A DNA stretch of 64,000 nt from Laburnicola sp. R22_1 (taxonomy: Eukaryota > Ascomycota > Dothideomycetes > Pleosporales > Didymosphaeriaceae): contig JACONQ010000009.1 of the NCBI GenBank assembly GCA_014281115.1, positions 1,674,001 to 1,738,000 of the forward strand, in the 5' to 3' direction. Every line of letters starts with the position of its first letter. The first letter of the stretch is position 1. The notes under the pieces were generated by a model, which ran no database searches, was not told the DNA's origin, and was given only the letters and a program-made list of their open reading frames with translations. Made by a program: the position numbers and the translations under genes. Below are positions 1 through 12,099 of this stretch, piece by piece.

Positions 1-706
1 TAAAGGTACTAAAAAGTAATAGGTATCTAGTTATATATATAAGCTTAAGAGCATATAGGTATTAAAAAGTAATAGGTACCTAGCTAAGCACACCTAATAT
101 AGCGCTTTAATCCTATCTTTATAGGCATATTATCTTTAGAAATAGACTTTAAAAAAGTATTTTAAAAGGCGGCGTCTAGCTAAATAGGTAACTATTTTAG
201 TAAACTAGCTTACTTAAATACTTTTAATAATAAGCTTTAATTAGTAGGGTAGTAAGTTAGGTTAGGGTTATACTTTTCCTATACTACTTAGTACTTTAGT
301 ATTCTATAGTCTACTTTACTATTAAGAATATAAGAAACTAGCTACTTAGAAACTCTATCTACTTTAATAGGTAGTTTTAAAGGTTATAATTAATCTAGTA
401 AGGGATTATTTAGATTCTTTTAAAGCTTATTAGCGTAGAATACTAGGTAAACTCTTATATATTATAGAAGTTTAAGTATAAGTAAGTAGTCTTTCTTACC
501 TATAATTAGGTATAGTCCTTTTACTTAATAATTTAACTTAACTAATAGGCGTTTAGTAATAAATCTCTTTAGGGTAATAAAAACCTAGTCTTTAATATTA
601 AAATTAATAACTTATCTATATTTATTAGTCTACTCTAATTGTATTTCCTAGGCAGTAGATATATTAGCATAGGTAGTGTTATAGACAATTTTATAGGCTT
701 TAGTAT

Positions 707-885
707 ACTGCTATTAATAATACTACTATAAAGAAAGTTAATAACAAAATTATTATTACTTTGTATATATTTTATTACTACTACTATATACTAGATACTA
801 GGTTTTAGTGCCTTCTATTTTACTTCTCTCTATGTATAGTGCGGACTCGACTTTAGTTAGAATCTCCACACAATAAAGATGTTTA
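707..885 (+). mobile_element. Family L retroposon, 5'-truncated copy (179 bp)
   Basis: This is the 3' 179 bp of the element seen at full length at 23,839-24,966. It is flanked by a perfect 14-bp direct repeat, ATAGGCTTTAGTAT, at 693-706 and 886-899. The copy is RIP-mutated. Truncation at the 5' side with a constant 3' end suggests target-primed reverse transcription. Confidence 0.8.
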
Positions 886-2704
886 ATAGGCTTTAGTATA
901 GGCTTTAACCTATATATTAGCCTTTTTTAAGTAATATTATTTAGAGATTTAGTAACTAATTAGGTATACTTACACTAGTCCTAGTAAAAGTATAGCTATT
1001 ACCTAAACTTAATTTTAAAAGGCAAACCTTTAGTATTATTATAAAGTAGTATTATTTAGACCTAGTTTATACTAGGTAGCAAATCTAACTAGTTATCTTA
1101 ATAAAAGTTAATAAATAGACGTAGACACGAGTTTAGATACTAATTTATAAGTTTAGTTTCGCTATTAGTTTGTAAATACTACGCTATAAAAAAAGTTACT
1201 TAATATCTATAAGCTTATATAAAGTAGCTAAGAAAGTAGAAATAAACTAGGGGCTATAGTTAGAGATAATTAATCTAGGGGGGCTAAAGACTCTATATAT
1301 ATACTAATAGTAGAGATTAGCGGCTTATTTAGTAGTAACTATCTTATAGTAGGGTATAAAAAAGGGCACTTAGATAGGCAGTAATAAGATACTATTATAT
1401 TATTATACTCTTTCTTATTCTTAGAGAATAATTTAAAATTAATTAACATATTTTACTATATATTTTTAGGAATAGGAAGTAGGTATAATAAGTCTAGCTT
1501 TTTATCTAGTAAAGACTTACTCTACTAGTAGTCTTTGCAATTAGAAATATACCTATTAATATTAGCGTTTATATATTTTTAGTAATATAACTAGCGTAAA
1601 AGCTAGAGAGTTTTTATAGACCTAGATAGGTAGTAACCTAATAAGTATATATTATTTAAATTAGATGCGTCTAGAGAAACTCTATAGAGAAAACTACTAG
1701 GCGGTCTTTATAAAGAAGTAACTCTAAAAGGGTAAAGGTAAAACCTAGTAATTCTAAATAGATAGCTTCTTAGAGTAATTTAAGTATCTTATATATTTAA
1801 TTAGTATATAGTAGGCAATTAATAAGTATATAAAAATAGATTTCTTTAGGGCTTATATTAACTTTTTCTTTCTTCTACTCTATAATTATAATAGCTATAA
1901 GGGCTACTTTAGCAGTATCTAGTAGTTATAGAAGAAAAAACTAGGTGTAAGTCTCTTAATTCTTTTTTTTCTATAACTTTAGCTTATTTTATTTTCTATA
2001 TACTGTAGCATATTAGCTATAATATTTACAGTGCCTAGTTAGTACATAATTTAATAATAGTATTTAGATAGCTTTTTAGACTAATAGGCTTACTATAAAG
2101 AGAGCTTATATTTAGTGCTAAAGTATTTAAGGGCTTAATAATTAGTAATAATATTAAAGGGCTTAGCGGTTTAGAGGCTAATTAGTTACGCTCTCTATTA
2201 TAAATGGCCCTATATAACTACTAATATTTCCTTATTATAAATACTATAATTTAACTTAGCGAGATTTAATAATTTAGAGTGCTTAGCAAATATTAAGCTT
2301 AGTAAAGAGTCTCGCTCTAGAGAGGCGCATAAGTGTCTCTTTAATAAGTGGGATTACTATAATATTCTTTTTAGTAATAGTATTAAGCTAGTAGTAATTA
2401 ATATAAAAGTGCTAACCTCTACTTAACTTTTTAGCAAATAACACTAGTAAAGCAAAGCTAGCATTACTAGGAATAATAAACCTGCGCTTAATATAGTTAT
2501 TAATATAGACTTTAAGAAGTTTAAAGTACTCTAAAAATATACTATATAAAGATAAGGTAGTAAGCGTAGATAGGTCTTTAGTAAGGTTAATATAGTAATT
2601 AACGCCCTTTTAGTAAGGTAGGCGGGTGTTAAAATCTAATTTTAAAAAATAGACGGACTCCGCTCTAGTATATTCTAGCTAGAGGAGCGCTTATTCTATT
2701 TAGG

Positions 2705-2870
2705 CTGGCAAATAGGTATAGGTTAGATTGGGGTTAGAGTCTTATATAAGTAGGGTTAGGTTAGAGTTAAGGTCTTATATAATCTAACCTAACCCTAACC
2801 TAACTCTACTTATATAAGACCTTAACCCTAACCTAACCCTAGAGTACCTATTTAGTCTATAATAAATAGC
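2705..2870. repeat. Telomere-like repeat hairpin
   Basis: Degenerate TTAGGG-like units (GGTTAG, GTTAGGG, TTAGGTTAG) run one way up to about 2,785 and their reverse complement (CTAACC, CCCTAACC) runs back to about 2,860. The motif CTTATATAAG separates blocks on both arms. The result is an imperfect inverted repeat of telomere-like sequence. It resembles interstitial telomeric DNA but is not a clean telomere. Confidence 0.55.
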
Positions 2871-3004
2871 TGTTATAATTAATTAAAAATGTATTTTAAA
2901 TAATATTAAACTAAGTTAAATTAAGCTAGGGTCTTATATAATTAGGTTATGGCAGGGCGTGGGGAGATAGTGGGAGATTCGTCAAGGACGACCTCGATGC
3001 GGCG

Positions 3005-3400
3005 ATAGAGCGACGAACATGTATCTGGTACGTGTTACCCTTGTCCCACTTACAAAGTAGTGCGTACCTGTCGATATGTCGACTCGTGTTGTTTGCGACA
3101 ATCTGGATGGCGGTTTGCGACTCGGGATGGCGGAGGAAGGATGGATGACTGCAGCGTGGCCGCGCCGAAGTTTTATCCCTCCCCCAAAGTTCCAAGTGGC
3201 CTCTTCGTGAAAACTTTGCATGTGGGAGCTGTACGCGCCAAGACCGCCAAGCTCGCTTAGCAGTTCGAACGCGCTTTTTTGTGATCACCACCTTTTTTAC
3301 GTTCTTTTTGATTACTAAGCAGGGGGCTCTACTTTTTTTGTCATGTTATTTAAGATAAAAGCCTTTGTCGTGCTACCCCTAGGTAGTTAATTTAACGACA
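3005..3400 (-). repeat. Dispersed repeat R, copy that escaped RIP
   Basis: This stretch has near-normal GC content and matches the TA-mutated sequence at 27,611-27,990 in the opposite orientation, including CTCGCTTAGCAGTTC and the AGTGGCCTCTTCG tract. The class is unknown. The end beginning near GTTAAATTAACTACC could be an LTR terminus, but I see no TG..CA pair with a duplication. The small open frames here look like chance frames. The unmutated part extends left to about 2,945. Confidence 0.6.
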
Positions 3401-3570
3401 CATATAATTAGGTTAGGTCTTACGTAATTAGGTTAGGTATAGGTTAGGTTAGGTTTAGAATCTTATATAATTAACCTAATCTAATCTAAGGTCTGTGCGA
3501 CCTAACCTAACCTATACCTATAGTCTATGCGATCCTAACCTAACCCTATACCTAATCTAGGTACCCCGAA
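3400..3570. repeat. Second telomere-like degenerate array
   Basis: Runs of GGTTAGG/TTAGGTTAGG change into CCTAACCTAACC on the same strand, again with TCTTATATAATTA spacers. This gives a second inverted array of telomere-like units, flanking the unmutated repeat R. Confidence 0.5.
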
Positions 3571-3888
3571 TCTATTTACTAGCCTACTTCTATTTTAGTA
3601 AGTAGATTAGCTTAGAACTTATTTTCTAGGCTATGCATTTTACTTTTATAGTTTTTAATAAGTTTAGCTAGCTTATAAGGGCTAGTATAACTAATAATTA
3701 TATTAAACATATAGCTACAATTTAAAGCAAAGGCTATAGTGCTTACTATATTAATATTAAAGCTAGTAGCATATAATTATTTCTATGTTAGTGCCTAAAT
3801 AAGTTCTAGAAGATTAGCTAAATTCTATAGGGCTAGTAGGTCTATTAAATATAATTTATTATTTATCTTCTATATATATTGTTAAATT

Positions 3889-3971
3889 ATCTACCTAGGG
3901 GTAGAATAACAAAGGCTTTTATCTTAAATAACATAATAAAAAAGCAGAGCCCCCTGCTTAGTAATTAAAAA
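3889..3971 (+). repeat. Fragment of repeat R
   Basis: About 83 bp repeats the end of repeat R (GTTAAATTA..ACCTAGGGGTAG..GCAGAGCCCCCTGCTTAG) in inverted orientation relative to 3,309-3,397. The two could be terminal repeats of a small element or two separate insertions. Confidence 0.55.
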
Positions 3972-4444
3972 TATTATATTTATCTTCTATAAGTTCTTTT
4001 TTTATATTAGTAATTTAGTGGGGTAAAAGAGAGCTAATCTAGATTATTTTAGCTAGGGTAGTTTTAATTAAATAGTTAATTTCTATAAGAGCTATCTAAT
4101 TTATATATTACCTTCTCTAGTAAGATTATAGTCTCTAGGTCTAGGGCTAGAGATAGTACCTAGATCCTATCGTACAATTCCTAGGGGCTAGTCTTACTAG
4201 TAGCTTCTTTAGATAGTAAGAATAGAGTAACTAATAAGCAATTTATTATCTAATAATTTAATATCTAAAAATAGGAGCTCTTTAGTCTTTACGCTACTAT
4301 TCTTATTAAAGTTATTCTTATAGCTTAGTTTCTAGTAAGCCTTTAAGTATATTCTAATAACTAAGATAGTAAAATTAGGAAGCTGAATAGAAATTTTCTT
4401 AAAGACGCTCTAGTTAGCTTTTAATAAGTAAGTCTTTTAGTAGG

Positions 4445-4654
4445 TATTATAAGGGGTTGAGCGCCCTTCTACTAGTTACTCGGCCTACTGCCTTAGAGCC
4501 CTTAGTCTGTGCTTCTTAGAGCCTTAGAGCGCTAAGTCTATACTCCTGCTAAGCTAGAAGTATATAAGTTAATAGCTAGAGTTACCTTTAAAACTTTATT
4601 AAATTTATAAGTTTACTTAGGCAACTCTAATCTCTTAGTCTAAAGTTCCTTATA
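4445..4654 (+). repeat. Left LTR of the outer Gypsy element
   Basis: It aligns along its length with 25,094-25,304, sharing GAGCGCCC, CTTAGAGCCTTAGAGCGCTA and TAGCTAGAGTTA, with differences that are mostly C/T or G/A. The terminal bases are approximate. Confidence 0.75.
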
Positions 4655-4715
4655 TTAAATTTAATTAACCTTTTATAATAAAGGAGCTTGCAAAATCTTT
4701 CTAATACGCTAAGAA

Positions 4716-5050
4716 TAACCCTATAAATAAATACGCAGTTAAGTTTGATACTAAGATTTCTTAACCCTATAGAACAAATATATAGTTAAGTTAGATATTA
4801 AGATTCCTTAACCTTATAAATAAACACGCCGTTAAGCTAGATACTAAGATTCCTTAACTCTATAGAATAAATACGTAGTTAAGTTAGATACTAAGGTTTC
4901 TTAACCCTATAAATAAATACGCAGTTAAGTTAGATACTAAGATCCCTTAACTCTATAGAATAAATACGTAGTTAAGTTAGATATTAAGATTCTTTAATTT
5001 TATAAACAAATACGCAGTTAAGTTAGATATTAAGATTTTTTAATTTTATA
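4716..5050. repeat. Minisatellite, about 47-bp unit, 7 copies
   Basis: The unit begins AACCCTATA and contains TACGCAGTTAAGTTAGATAC, followed by AAGATTCCTT. It repeats about seven times just inside the left LTR of the outer Gypsy element. Units differ mainly by C/T changes. It probably belongs to the element's leader region. Confidence 0.75.
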
Positions 5051-7287
5051 TAATAAACACAAGTATAATAGAGAGAGCACTAAGGTCTTTTTATAAAAGA
5101 GAAAATATTCTTATTTTTTACTTAGCGTAATAAGTTACTAAACTCTAATAGTAAGGAGCTATAGAGGTAGATATTATTACTAACCTTACTAAGAAACTAT
5201 ATATAAAAGATTATAATAAAATAGAGTATATATAAAAGATTAAGCTAGTCTACTAGTATTTATAAGACTAAAGATTAATAGGACCTTAAGCACCTCCATA
5301 AAGAGGAGAGAAGGCCTAGAATATAAAAAGGGGCGCCCTTTAAAATATACTAACGTAAATTATAAACTATTTTACTAGCTTAAAGTCACTCTAAGTTATA
5401 TTAGTAGTATAATAAAATGCTAGTAAGTACCTCTAGGCCTTACTAGAAGTAATTACTAATTAATTCGCCTAATTAAAGTAATGCGCTAAAGTAGAAACTA
5501 TGCCCTTAGCCTTCTTCTAAATAATAGTAGTAACACTAGTGCCTAGCAAAGCGCTACTAGAGCGCTAGCGCCCCTAACTCCCTAACCTAGAGTTGTTCTT
5601 TAGAAGTTGTTAGGATTACTAATATTAGGAATATATAATAAAGGCTAAAATCTATAAAAATTGCCCCCTTTTAGGCAACGTAGTTAATTATATTATAAGT
5701 AGGCTAATAGGTAAAGTAATAGATATTATACTAGCCTTTATAGAGAAAGGAACCTATTCTAAAGATAAATTCTAGGGTTTCTTAGATATAAGCTTTTATA
5801 ATAAGTTAGTAGAGGAATAAGTATAAAATAGACTATTTCTTAGCTAATAAGATAAAACCCTACTAACTAAGTTTAATGCTAACTTTATGCGCCTAGCTAT
5901 TAAGGCTAATAAAGATAACTAGAAGAACTTAAAGAGTATTTACTAGAGAGCCTTATATATAAACTTATAGGATAGGCTAATTATACTAGAAATTTCTAAA
6001 GACTAGAACTTTATAATACTTATAGATAGAGTTAATATAGTTAAGGAAAATATTTACTATATAAAGATATTAAAGCCTTTTTATATAGCAGCCTCCTCTT
6101 TTACTAAGTCTACTAATACTATAAATTAGAAACTTATATATTTTAACACTATAAGAACTACTAAAGTAAACCCTCTAAAGACTAAAAAGCGCGCTAAATA
6201 GGTCTTTAAAAAGGAGCTAGAGAAGCGCTATAAAGAAGAAGTATGCTTTTACTATAGTAAGAAGGGATATAATATTTAGAGTTATTACCTTTAAGCTATA
6301 ATACCCCTAATACAAGCTAGGGCTAGTAAGGCCTAGGAGATAAATAGTAGTAATAAGGATATTAATAGCTTAGTAAAGTTAGAAAACTAGCTTCTCTCCT
6401 TAAAAGTTATTAGAGGAAGGAGATAAAGTAGATTATAAAGAAACTAGAGAAAAACTTTAATATATATAAAAGATATAGCTAGATTTAATACTAATTACTA
6501 TAAACACTTTTATTAATAATATTGCCTTTTCGTATACTATGCTTAATTTAAGGTGTTTAATTATTACCTTTATATCTAAGAAGTTTACTAGAAAAGCTAA
6601 CTTATAATATATTAGTTTAAATAATCCCTATTAAGTAATAGAATTTAGAGGAGTAACTTTCTTAGTCTATAAAGTCGCTTATATAGAAATAGATATTAAA
6701 AGATATATTAAAATAATATAGGCTTATATTAATAGAAAAGAGGAGGACTATAAATTAGTTCTTAGGTTGCTACAGTAGAAGAAGAATACTATATTAGTGG
6801 CCCTAGGAAAATAGTCTATATATATAGGGTCCTCCTATATAAGGATTAGAGATAAGTAGGGAAGATAAACTTCTACTTCTAGTTAAAAAGTCTTAGCTAT
6901 ATTGTTTATAACCTTAAATAGAAGAAATATAAAAGAAAACAATAGGCTAATAGTCTTTACTACCCCTTTTAAGGATATGTAGAAGGCACTAGCCCTAAAG
7001 GCTAAGGTAAACCTAAAAGACTATCTTCTTAAGTAGCTTCTAAACTAAGTAGAAGTTTTCTTAAAAGAATAAGCTAATAAACTTCCCTTATTATAAAGCC
7101 CTAGGATTAATTACTTAATTCCCCTTATTAAGAAGAATAGAGAGACCCTAGAGATTCTCTTTAGCCCTCTTTATAGTATATTAAAAGAGGAATTACTAGT
7201 TCTCTATAAGAAACTAATAGAGTATTTTAATTATAGCTTTATTTAGGTAAGTAAGTCTAGCGCTATAGTACTAGTATTATTTATAAG
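5051..7287 (+). pseudogene. Gag, protease and start of reverse transcriptase, outer Gypsy element
   Basis: The frame is broken by many TAA/TAG codons in positions where RIP would convert CAA, CAG or TGG. A zinc-knuckle-like stretch (CFYYSKKGYN, from an original CFYCxKxGHN pattern) lies near 6,244. At about 7,095-7,287 the frame reads GINYLIPLIKK .. PLYSILKEELLVLYKKLIEY, the usual opening of a Gypsy reverse transcriptase. It stops abruptly at 7,287, where the 9.4-kb element is inserted, and resumes at 16,683. Confidence 0.7.
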
Positions 7288-7468
7288 TATTACTAGGTAA
7301 CCTATAACCTATAGATAGGTGTATCCTAGCTAGGACTAGCGCCTTGGCACCTATATATAGTTAGCGTGTAATACGTAATTGCACGCTATTGCAAGTATCT
7401 TATATTTAAATTTAACTACTTTTATTTTATCTATGGCTAGATATATAATAGGTAATTAGACTCTTATA
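7288..7468 (+). repeat. Left LTR (181 bp) of the 9.4-kb Gypsy element
   Basis: It starts TATTACTAGG (originally TGTTACTAGG) and ends CTCTTATA, matching the right LTR base for base except for transitions. Confidence 0.85.
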
Positions 7469-9657
7469 CTATACTTATAATTCCTAAGTGCGCTTAGGTT
7501 ATTGCCTAATAATAGTAGAGCGTTAGGCACACTTACTAGGAACCTTATACACTTATAATATTAAGGCCGCTTATAATAAGATATGTCGCCGCTAGATACT
7601 AGAATAGTTAGGACTAGAGGTTTACTAGAAATAAAGACGTATTAAGGCTACTACTATAACTAAGCATATATAGAGTATAACTAACCTAATAAGAGAGTAG
7701 CTACTCTTTATAACTAAGTAAATAGAGTAAACTATATACGCTGTCTCCTTCTATAAAGTAAAGCTACTAATAATAGAGATAGTATTAAAAGTAAAGAGGT
7801 TTAGCCTATCTAACTAAGGGCAAATAGTTAACTATGTGTGCGGCCTAGAGTGACTTACCTAATAAGCTAGAAGTAATAACTTACTAGAATAGTAGTCCTA
7901 CTTATTCTATTTTATATTAGATAGTATTGTGCTAAGACTTAAGGATTCTTATAGCTTTTTATAACACTAACTCTTGCTCCCTATAACACTAATCTTATAA
8001 TAGTTAGCAACTATAGACCTATCTATTATCTACTATTAGGTTATTAGTGTAGTAGTAAATTAAGTTAGAGAGATCTATGCCCCTAGTAAATAGTTCTAGT
8101 GTAGTATAGTAATAATAGCAAAAGCCTATATTACTTTGCATAGTTAAAACTCTAGTCTTTATAGTAAGGCTACGCTATTAAGAACCTAGTAATATAGTAG
8201 CATAGTTAATAAATAGGTCTTATATATTATATATTACTACTAAAGTGTAAAAGTTAGATACTAGTATAAATAAACTTTATATATAAATAGTGGCCTACCT
8301 ACTATCTATAAAGGTACGCTATAGTCTGCAATACCTATACTCTACCTAACTTTAACTATTCTTAATCTCCGCGCATTATCGTTGCCTATAGCTAAAAAGA
8401 GTAATACTAATAATATGTCTAAATAATTACTATTATCTAATAACTGTAGCGGCTTTTGCTATGCTACACTATCTTTTACTAAAGAGAGTTAATAAATCTT
8501 AAAGGCTAATAATAATAAGCTTAACAAGTTCTTACGTGCCTACTAGGATCTAGCGCCTAGCTCTTAGTTTAATACGTAGAATATATTATAAATAATAACC
8601 TAAGGTAGTATATTTACTATCCCTATCTTCTATAATAATAGTAACAATTGTAAGAAGAAACTAGAAGAGCGATAATAACGCTATAATAAGAGGTTGTCTT
8701 TACTTTAACTTAGTAGTAGTCTAGATCTTAATAACTCCTACGCTAACTTTCCACCTATCTCTAAGAAAGAAACTACTATACTAACTAATTCTATTTGTCT
8801 ATCTAACACCTACTATAAGTCCCACTATAGCCTTCTTCTAGATAACAATCCTCTTTAGTCCTATTTTAAGAAGGATACTGCGTAGAATGTGACTATAAAA
8901 ATTAGCACCTCTAGACTTAATAAAGAGTAGAAATAATATTATATACTTTATAATGCTTATAAACTTTAGAAAGTAGTAAATAATAATCTAGCATTCTAGT
9001 AGGATTATATAAGTTATTTATCTAACTAGCTTATGCTACTTTAGTAAGCTGTCTCTAACTCTAAGAAATATAATAAGGAACTATCGCAGTTAGTAAATAC
9101 TTATAAGCTTCTTAAGGTAGCCATAACTAAAAAGATATAAGATCTTAAGACCTTATAGAACAAAATCTATAAGTTAAATAGAAGACTTATAGATGCGCGC
9201 ATCGCTGCCTAGATATCTAAAAATAAGGTAGATAGGTATATTATATACTATAAATAGAATTTTATAGAGATTAAGAAGTATAAAGTTAGTAGTGTCCTAC
9301 TATAGACATTTAACTAGGTACGCAGAGAAGCTAACTTGCTTAAATTAAATAATAGCTATATAGATAAGCAACTTAGTGTTACTAAGAAGAAGCTGTATAT
9401 AGCTAGGGCCTATATTATAGAATTAGAACGCGCGTCTTACCTAGTATAATATAAAGACCCTATTAACTATATATAGTACATAGTTTCTAATCTATTTGCA
9501 AACTAGCCTATACTATTAGTTAAGTAAGGCAAATTATATAATCCTAATACTAATCCTTCCCTTAATTATTAAATAAGTCCTATTGTCTACGTTCCTTTAT
9601 AGCTATTAACCTATTCTATTTACTTTAAAAACTAGCAACTATATTTGCTATACTCTA

Positions 9658-10900
9658 TGTCTGTTAAACCCGCTCCTAAATATGCTGCTAATAATAATCT
9701 TTATTATATAAAGATGCCTAAGATAGATAGTTTTAAGGGTAATTATAAAGATAAAGACTATAAATAATAGCGTATTAAGGCTATTAACTAGGTTTAAGTT
9801 TTACTATATAAAACTATATATATTTACCATCTTTAGTAAAAGTTAAAAAGTAATACCTAAAAGATTATATATTCTTTTTTAAGAGTATTACAATTATGTA
9901 GAAGCTTTTATAGTCTCTTAATAATATCTACCTTAATAATAAGAAAGCTGCTAAGGCAAAATAAAAACTATAGTTAGGCACACTAACTTAAAAGAGAAAG
10001 AAATAATTACAAAATAGTAGTTATAATTCTTATTAGTAGTTAACTTATTAGAATACACTAACTTCCTTAAGATTAACTATACCTATTGCCTTATACGTCT
10101 AAAGCTCGCTAGTATTAACACGGGGTCACGTACCTTGTCTCGATCCGGGTTAGGGGAGGTGAGGTAGCTCGGAGTGGTCGTGCTGAAGGCTTTAGAAGGA
10201 ATCGAGTGAGATGTCAACAGTCTCGTGTGAGGCTCTTCTAATTCTAAACAAGATAGAATAACTAGCACCAATCTATATAGGAGATAGTACTGTAAGAGAA
10301 TTGACTACAAAGATTTAAAACTAAGGAGATCCTCCTGATCTATATAGTCCTAATCTTCGCCAGACTATCTCTTCCTGCAGCTATCCTCCCTAATATCCCA
10401 CAGAATGTTGCCATCTTGGCGGAATGGTTAGGATGGTCGTCCTCCAGCCCCTATACCTAATTGGGCTGTCTTGGCGGGATACTGGTCACGTGACCTTGAT
10501 GCCCCGCCGCTGACTCCATACTAAGTGGTTTCCTATACTTCAGCGTAACCTTCTGGCTTATGCTGAGTGTCTTCGTCTGTCTCGTTAACAGCTAGCTAGG
10601 TATCTATTAGCGCCTCTTAGAATAACACATTTTACGCCTTTATTATGTAAGCTAAAAACCTTAAAGTGATTAATTTGTAGATAGGGATTAGACATCCCTT
10701 TATAACCTATTATGCTACTATCTTGCCTGCTATCTAGACTATAGCCACTAGTACTTTTAAGAAAAGTACTAGTATAGAATCTTTTATAATATCCTCTAAG
10801 AACTTTAGCTATAATTACTTAGAGCTTTAGCGACTTGCGAAAGTAGGGGCTTATTTTAAGTGCGGAGAGATTAGATATTATGTCTCTAGTCCTAATCTAC
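9658..10900 (+). pseudogene. Gag remnant of the 9.4-kb Gypsy element
   Basis: From the ATG at 9,658 the frame reads MSVKPAPKYAANNN and then KMPKIDSFKGNYKDKDY before a stop, typical of a Gypsy Gag start in its Pro/Lys-rich KFxG motif. Near 10,838-10,890 the frame reads GAYFKCGEIRYYVSS, a mutated CxxCGxxGHxxxxC zinc knuckle. The solo LTR at 10,113-10,590 splits it. Many RIP stops make it non-coding. Its exact ends are not resolved. Confidence 0.6.
10113..10590. mobile_element. Solo LTR (478 bp), little mutated
   Basis: It begins TATTAACACGGGG (TG to TA) and ends CTCGTTAACA, so the termini are a TGTTAACA/TGTTAACR type pair. The 5-bp duplication GCTAG lies at 10,108-10,112 and 10,591-10,595. Base composition is near normal, unlike its surroundings, so it arrived late or was single-copy when RIP acted. 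The short minus-strand frame inside it has no recognisable homology. Confidence 0.8.
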
Positions 10901-12099
10901 TATATAAAGACAAGGCTATTACTCTAGCTAGCTAGTTTTAGTACTTAAGTGTTATATACAAAGTACCTAAATAATTAGATTCTAATAATCTTTATAATAA
11001 TATTAGGAAAGATAATATAGAGAATAAAGACCTAATAGATTTTTAAAGGCTCCTCTATAAAACTACGTATAGGAGCTAAAATAGTATAAGACTTAATAAT
11101 ACCTATAGGCTCTCTATACACATATCTACGAGCTTAAAAATATTATTAACCTTACTACTTAGGGCATAAGCCTATATTTGCTATACTAGATTTCTGCAAC
11201 TACTCTAGGCCCTACTAATAGGGCAACGCAACTAATTTTTAAAGCATAAGTTAAGCTACCGTAGGTATATTAATAGATTAAGATTTATTAACTAATAAAT
11301 ATAGAAGCTAGCGCTAGTTTTATAAGCAATTAATTTATAAAGTAATATTAACTTAAGGTCTATAATATACAAACTCCTATTCCCCTTACTCTAGTAGATA
11401 GAAAATTAGTTAGAAAAATAACTACTATAGTAGATTTTATAATATACTATAGGACCTATATATACTAATAGGTTTGATATATTACTAATATAAGTAAGTT
11501 TAATATAATTTTAGTAATAGATTAGATAGAGCTATATAATCCCTATTTTAGCCTTAAATAACCCTACTCTATATAGTTTAATTTCTAGTACTGCCTATTA
11601 AACTACCTTAAAAAGAGATTTATAGAGATAGTCTATAATAGTCTACTATCTAATAGTACTACGCGCCTAGATATTATGCAAACCTATAGGGATATAAAAG
11701 TTATCTTAGGAGTGGTCGCCTTACTTCTAGCTATATAATTACCTAAGGCTATTACCTAGCTTAAACCTTACTATTAGGAATAATTAGGACGCCTACTAGA
11801 AATCTCTAACTATAACGCGCAAGTATTTATTAATACTATAAATTTTATAGTAGTGTCTTAGATAGACTTTAACAAATATATAGATAAAATAAACTAACTA
11901 CTAATAACTAAGTAAAAGATCTAAGATAAGCTCCTTTACTTTCTGTATAACTAGGTAAATACTTTTAATCCTAAGGAAGCTAATAAGCTACCTTCTTACT
12001 GCCTAGGAATTAATTACGCTATAGATTTAAACAACCTAAAAGTTTTGTAACTATATATATATAGGCTTACGCAGCTTAAAGCCTAGGCTATAAAAGAAT

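Larger units (their letters stand above)
1..4444. other. RIP-degraded AT-rich DNA left of the main element nest
   Basis: This stretch is overwhelmingly TA-rich, with TpA very common and CpA/TpG scarce, and has no open frame of useful length except in a short GC-normal pocket near 2.95-3.3 kb. That is the pattern expected of repeats mutated by RIP. The right part may be the continuation of the minus-strand Gypsy element seen again at 25,305-27,600, because the 4,445-25,304 element appears inserted between them, but I could not identify a convincing domain here. Smaller recognisable repeats inside it are listed separately. Confidence 0.6.
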
